The notes under the pieces: generated by a model
The model's input: the letters and a program-made list of their open reading frames with translations, nothing else
What the model was told of the DNA's origin: nothing
Database searches by the model: none
Source of the DNA: an uncultured Verrucomicrobia subdivision 3 bacterium
GTDB taxonomy: Bacteria > Verrucomicrobiota > Verrucomicrobiia > Limisphaerales > UBA11358
DNA: 52,771 nt
Direction: 5' to 3'
Assembly: GCA_903884535.1 (NCBI GenBank)
Contig: CAISEZ010000096.1
Coordinates: 1 to 52,771 of the forward strand
Position numbers and translations under genes: made by a program
Shown: positions 51,589-52,771 of the stretch, in pieces
Layout: every line of letters starts with the position of its first letter
How positions within the stretch are numbered: position 1 is the stretch's first letter

Positions 51589-52077
51589 CTATGTCCATAG
51601 CTGACGGTCGAGCGAGCGGTATTGGATCGCTTCCGAAATGTGTTCGCCGGAAATTTTATCCGCGCCCGCGAGATCCGCAATCGTCCGCGCCACCTTTACG
51701 ATCCGGTCGTAGGCCCGCGCGCTGAAATTCAATTCTGTCATCGCCAGCTTCAGCAATTCCTTCGGCTCGTCGTCCAGCGCGCAAAACTCTTTCAGCTCCT
51801 TCGATCCCATCCGCGCATTGCAGGTGATTTTAGGTTTGTGCGTGAACCGCGTTTGCTGGCGTTGCCGCGCGGCGATGACGCGGGCGCGGATTTCCGCCGA
51901 GGTTTCGCCGGTTTTTTCGCCGGCCATCTCGCGAAATTTCACCGCCGGCACCTCGACGTGCAGATCAATCCGATCGAGCAGCGGCCCGGAAATGCGGCCG
52001 AGATAATTCTGGATTTCGCGCGGCGAGCTTTTGGACTCACCGGGCATTTTCCCGTCCGGCGTGCGCGATGTTGCCAT
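51589..52077 (-). CDS. Stand-alone C-terminal domain of ComM/YifB (Mg-chelatase-like), probable truncation
   Basis: The 162-residue product matches only the end of ComM/YifB helicases: SSPREIQNYLGRISGPLLDR, IDLHVEVPAVKFREM, TSAEIRARVIAARQRQQTRF, LDDEPKELLKLAMTELNFSA and the conserved GEHISEAIQYRSLDRQ. The N-terminal Lon-like domain and the AAA Walker motifs are missing. Only about 22 non-matching residues (MATSRTPDGKMPGESK region) precede the homologous part, with an ATG at 52077. Either the gene was cut by insertion of the AT-rich XRE region to the right, or a small independent domain protein is encoded. ATPase activity is impossible without the missing part. Confidence 0.75.
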   Translation of the reverse strand: MATSRTPDGKMPGESKSSPREIQNYLGRISGPLLDRIDLHVEVPAVKFREMAGEKTGETSAEIRARVIAARQRQQTRFTHKPKITCNARMGSKELKEFCALDDEPKELLKLAMTELNFSARAYDRIVKVARTIADLAGADKISGEHISEAIQYRSLDRQLWT

Positions 52078-52577
52078 TTTGCGACCGCAGAATAACCGTC
52101 GCTCGTAAGGATGTTGCGCCGGTTTGGACGCGGAGTTGGCCAATTGCCAAGGAGCCAACAACTTTAGGTGAGCACCTTAAGAAAAAACGATTCATGGCAG
52201 GGTTAAGGCAGGCTCAAATAGCCCGAAAATTGGGGGTTAGCGGTCGAACCCTCAGTCTATGGGAGTGCGACCGGATTTACCCCACATGGGCATTTCAGCC
52301 GCGTTTAATTGCATATCTTGGATACGATCCTTTCACCGAAACTGGCCTTCCAAACAGCAAAGGCAACGAACTGTTAGGTGTTGCCTATTTTTCGAAGAAT
52401 GTCCCCGTATCAATCGGTCAGAAAATTCGCCGCTTCCGATTCAAATCAAGGAAAACACGCATTCAATTGGCGGCGGAATGGGGCATCAGCCCGAAGTCAC
52501 TTTGGAGTTGGGAAGCAGGAATCCGGGAACCGAGTTCTCTGCTAAAAAAACGGATTGGAGGCGTTTTGTTGACGTAA
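52068..52577 (+). CDS. XRE-type regulator with two helix-turn-helix units
   Basis: The reading frame holds a first HTH (TLGEHLKKKRFMAGLRQAQI, ARKLGVSGRTLSLWECDR) and the typical PRLIAYLGYDPF tail. A second, degenerate HTH follows (IGQKIRRFRFKSRKTRIQLA, AEWGISPKSLWSWEAGIR). The base composition is AT-richer than the rest of the window. The start is unsure: ATG 52068 overlaps the divergent ComM fragment, the first 30 residues look unrelated, and no other start exists before the HTH, so the 5' end may be lost. It is probably a DNA-binding regulator of an accessory island continuing to the right. Confidence 0.6.
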   Translation: MLPFCDRRITVARKDVAPVWTRSWPIAKEPTTLGEHLKKKRFMAGLRQAQIARKLGVSGRTLSLWECDRIYPTWAFQPRLIAYLGYDPFTETGLPNSKGNELLGVAYFSKNVPVSIGQKIRRFRFKSRKTRIQLAAEWGISPKSLWSWEAGIREPSSLLKKRIGGVLLT

Positions 52578-52658
52578 GTAACCTTACAAATTTGTCATAA
52601 TTTCTGGTAACGCTTAACCAGACAGTAGACGGGTCAGCTGTTGGGTATTGCACAGAGA

Positions 52659-52771
52659 ATGACGGTGGTTCCATTTGATAATTCCAAGCAGAAATATAGC
52701 GTCCGAAAGGTGATTCCAGTCAATCCAAAAACATTGGGCGATCATCTGCTGTTGAAACGCATTGAAGCAAA
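52659..52771 (+). CDS. Second XRE-type regulator, N-terminal part, cut by window edge
   Basis: An ATG at 52659 opens 37 codons to the window end. The last visible stretch NPKTLGDHLLLKRIEA matches the HTH start of the preceding gene (EPTTLGEHLKKKR). The N-terminal MTVVPFDNSKQKYSVRKV segment has no recognised motif. The two genes are in the same orientation, about 80 bases apart, and look like related tandem regulators. Confidence 0.6.
   Translation, partial: MTVVPFDNSKQKYSVRKVIPVNPKTLGDHLLLKRIEA

Noticed and set aside
52569..52601. Sigma-70 promoter (TTGACG and CATAAT) before the second XRE gene
   Set aside because: The spacer is 21 bases, too long for a confident call.

Overview
The window looks like chromosomal DNA from a soil- or freshwater-type verrucomicrobium (Pedosphaera/Limisphaerales-like). 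The evidence is a moderately high GC content, a PEP-CTERM exported protein, Tat-signal Gfo/Idh/MocA and DUF2264 proteins, a planctomycetal-type cytochrome c domain, a PIN-PhoH protein, and dispersed short heptamer tandem repeats of a kind I associate with that phylum. The taxonomy is inferred from gene content only.

Layout. 1-680: 5' part of a ubiD-family decarboxylase (minus strand) carrying an in-frame heptamer-repeat insertion. 770-1468: PEP-CTERM protein. 1528-3862 (minus): a decayed PIN-domain gene, a STAS protein frameshifted at a run of nine A, and a fused receiver/PP2C phosphatase/anti-sigma-type kinase. 4173-15573 (plus): a complete chemotaxis cluster of a soluble MCP-like coiled-coil protein, CheY, CheA, CheW, a transmembrane MCP, a second CheY, CheB, CheR, and an Aer-type receptor split into a PAS protein and a soluble MCP. 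15647-18088: ffh and class II aldolase, each with a clear terminator. 18162-20301 (minus): Gre-family factor, AT-rich membrane protein and lipoprotein. 20547-22336: PIN-PhoH and a PUR-like DUF3276 protein. 22358-25895 (minus): rsfS, nadD and cstA, with decamer and heptamer repeats in the gaps and inside cstA.

26821-42211 is a cell-surface glycan region: GT2 and GT9 glycosyltransferases, an EptA/CptA-like phosphoethanolamine transferase interrupted by one in-frame TGA, three FkbM methyltransferases, an MsbA-like flippase, and an AlgJ-like/MBOAT/AlgJ-like acetylation module. The FkbM and GT genes face away from the flippase operon and share one short divergent intergenic region with it. Together they could build, modify and export a lipid-linked or LPS-core glycan. 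42341-49806 returns to housekeeping: aldolase-superfamily enzyme, DnaE, DUF2264 protein, cytochrome c-like protein and YebC. 50059-52077 holds a Tat-type oxidoreductase and a stand-alone C-terminal ComM domain. The window ends in an AT-richer stretch with two consecutive XRE regulators, the second cut by the window edge.

The most unusual signals are the heptamer repeats that sit in frame inside two conserved enzymes, where they encode the same peptide in the same frame. Others are the split Aer receptor, the repeated aromatic motifs in the CheA linker, the A9 frameshift in the STAS gene, and the TGA-interrupted transferase with a nearby hairpin. I saw no rRNA, tRNA, CRISPR array, transposase or prophage.
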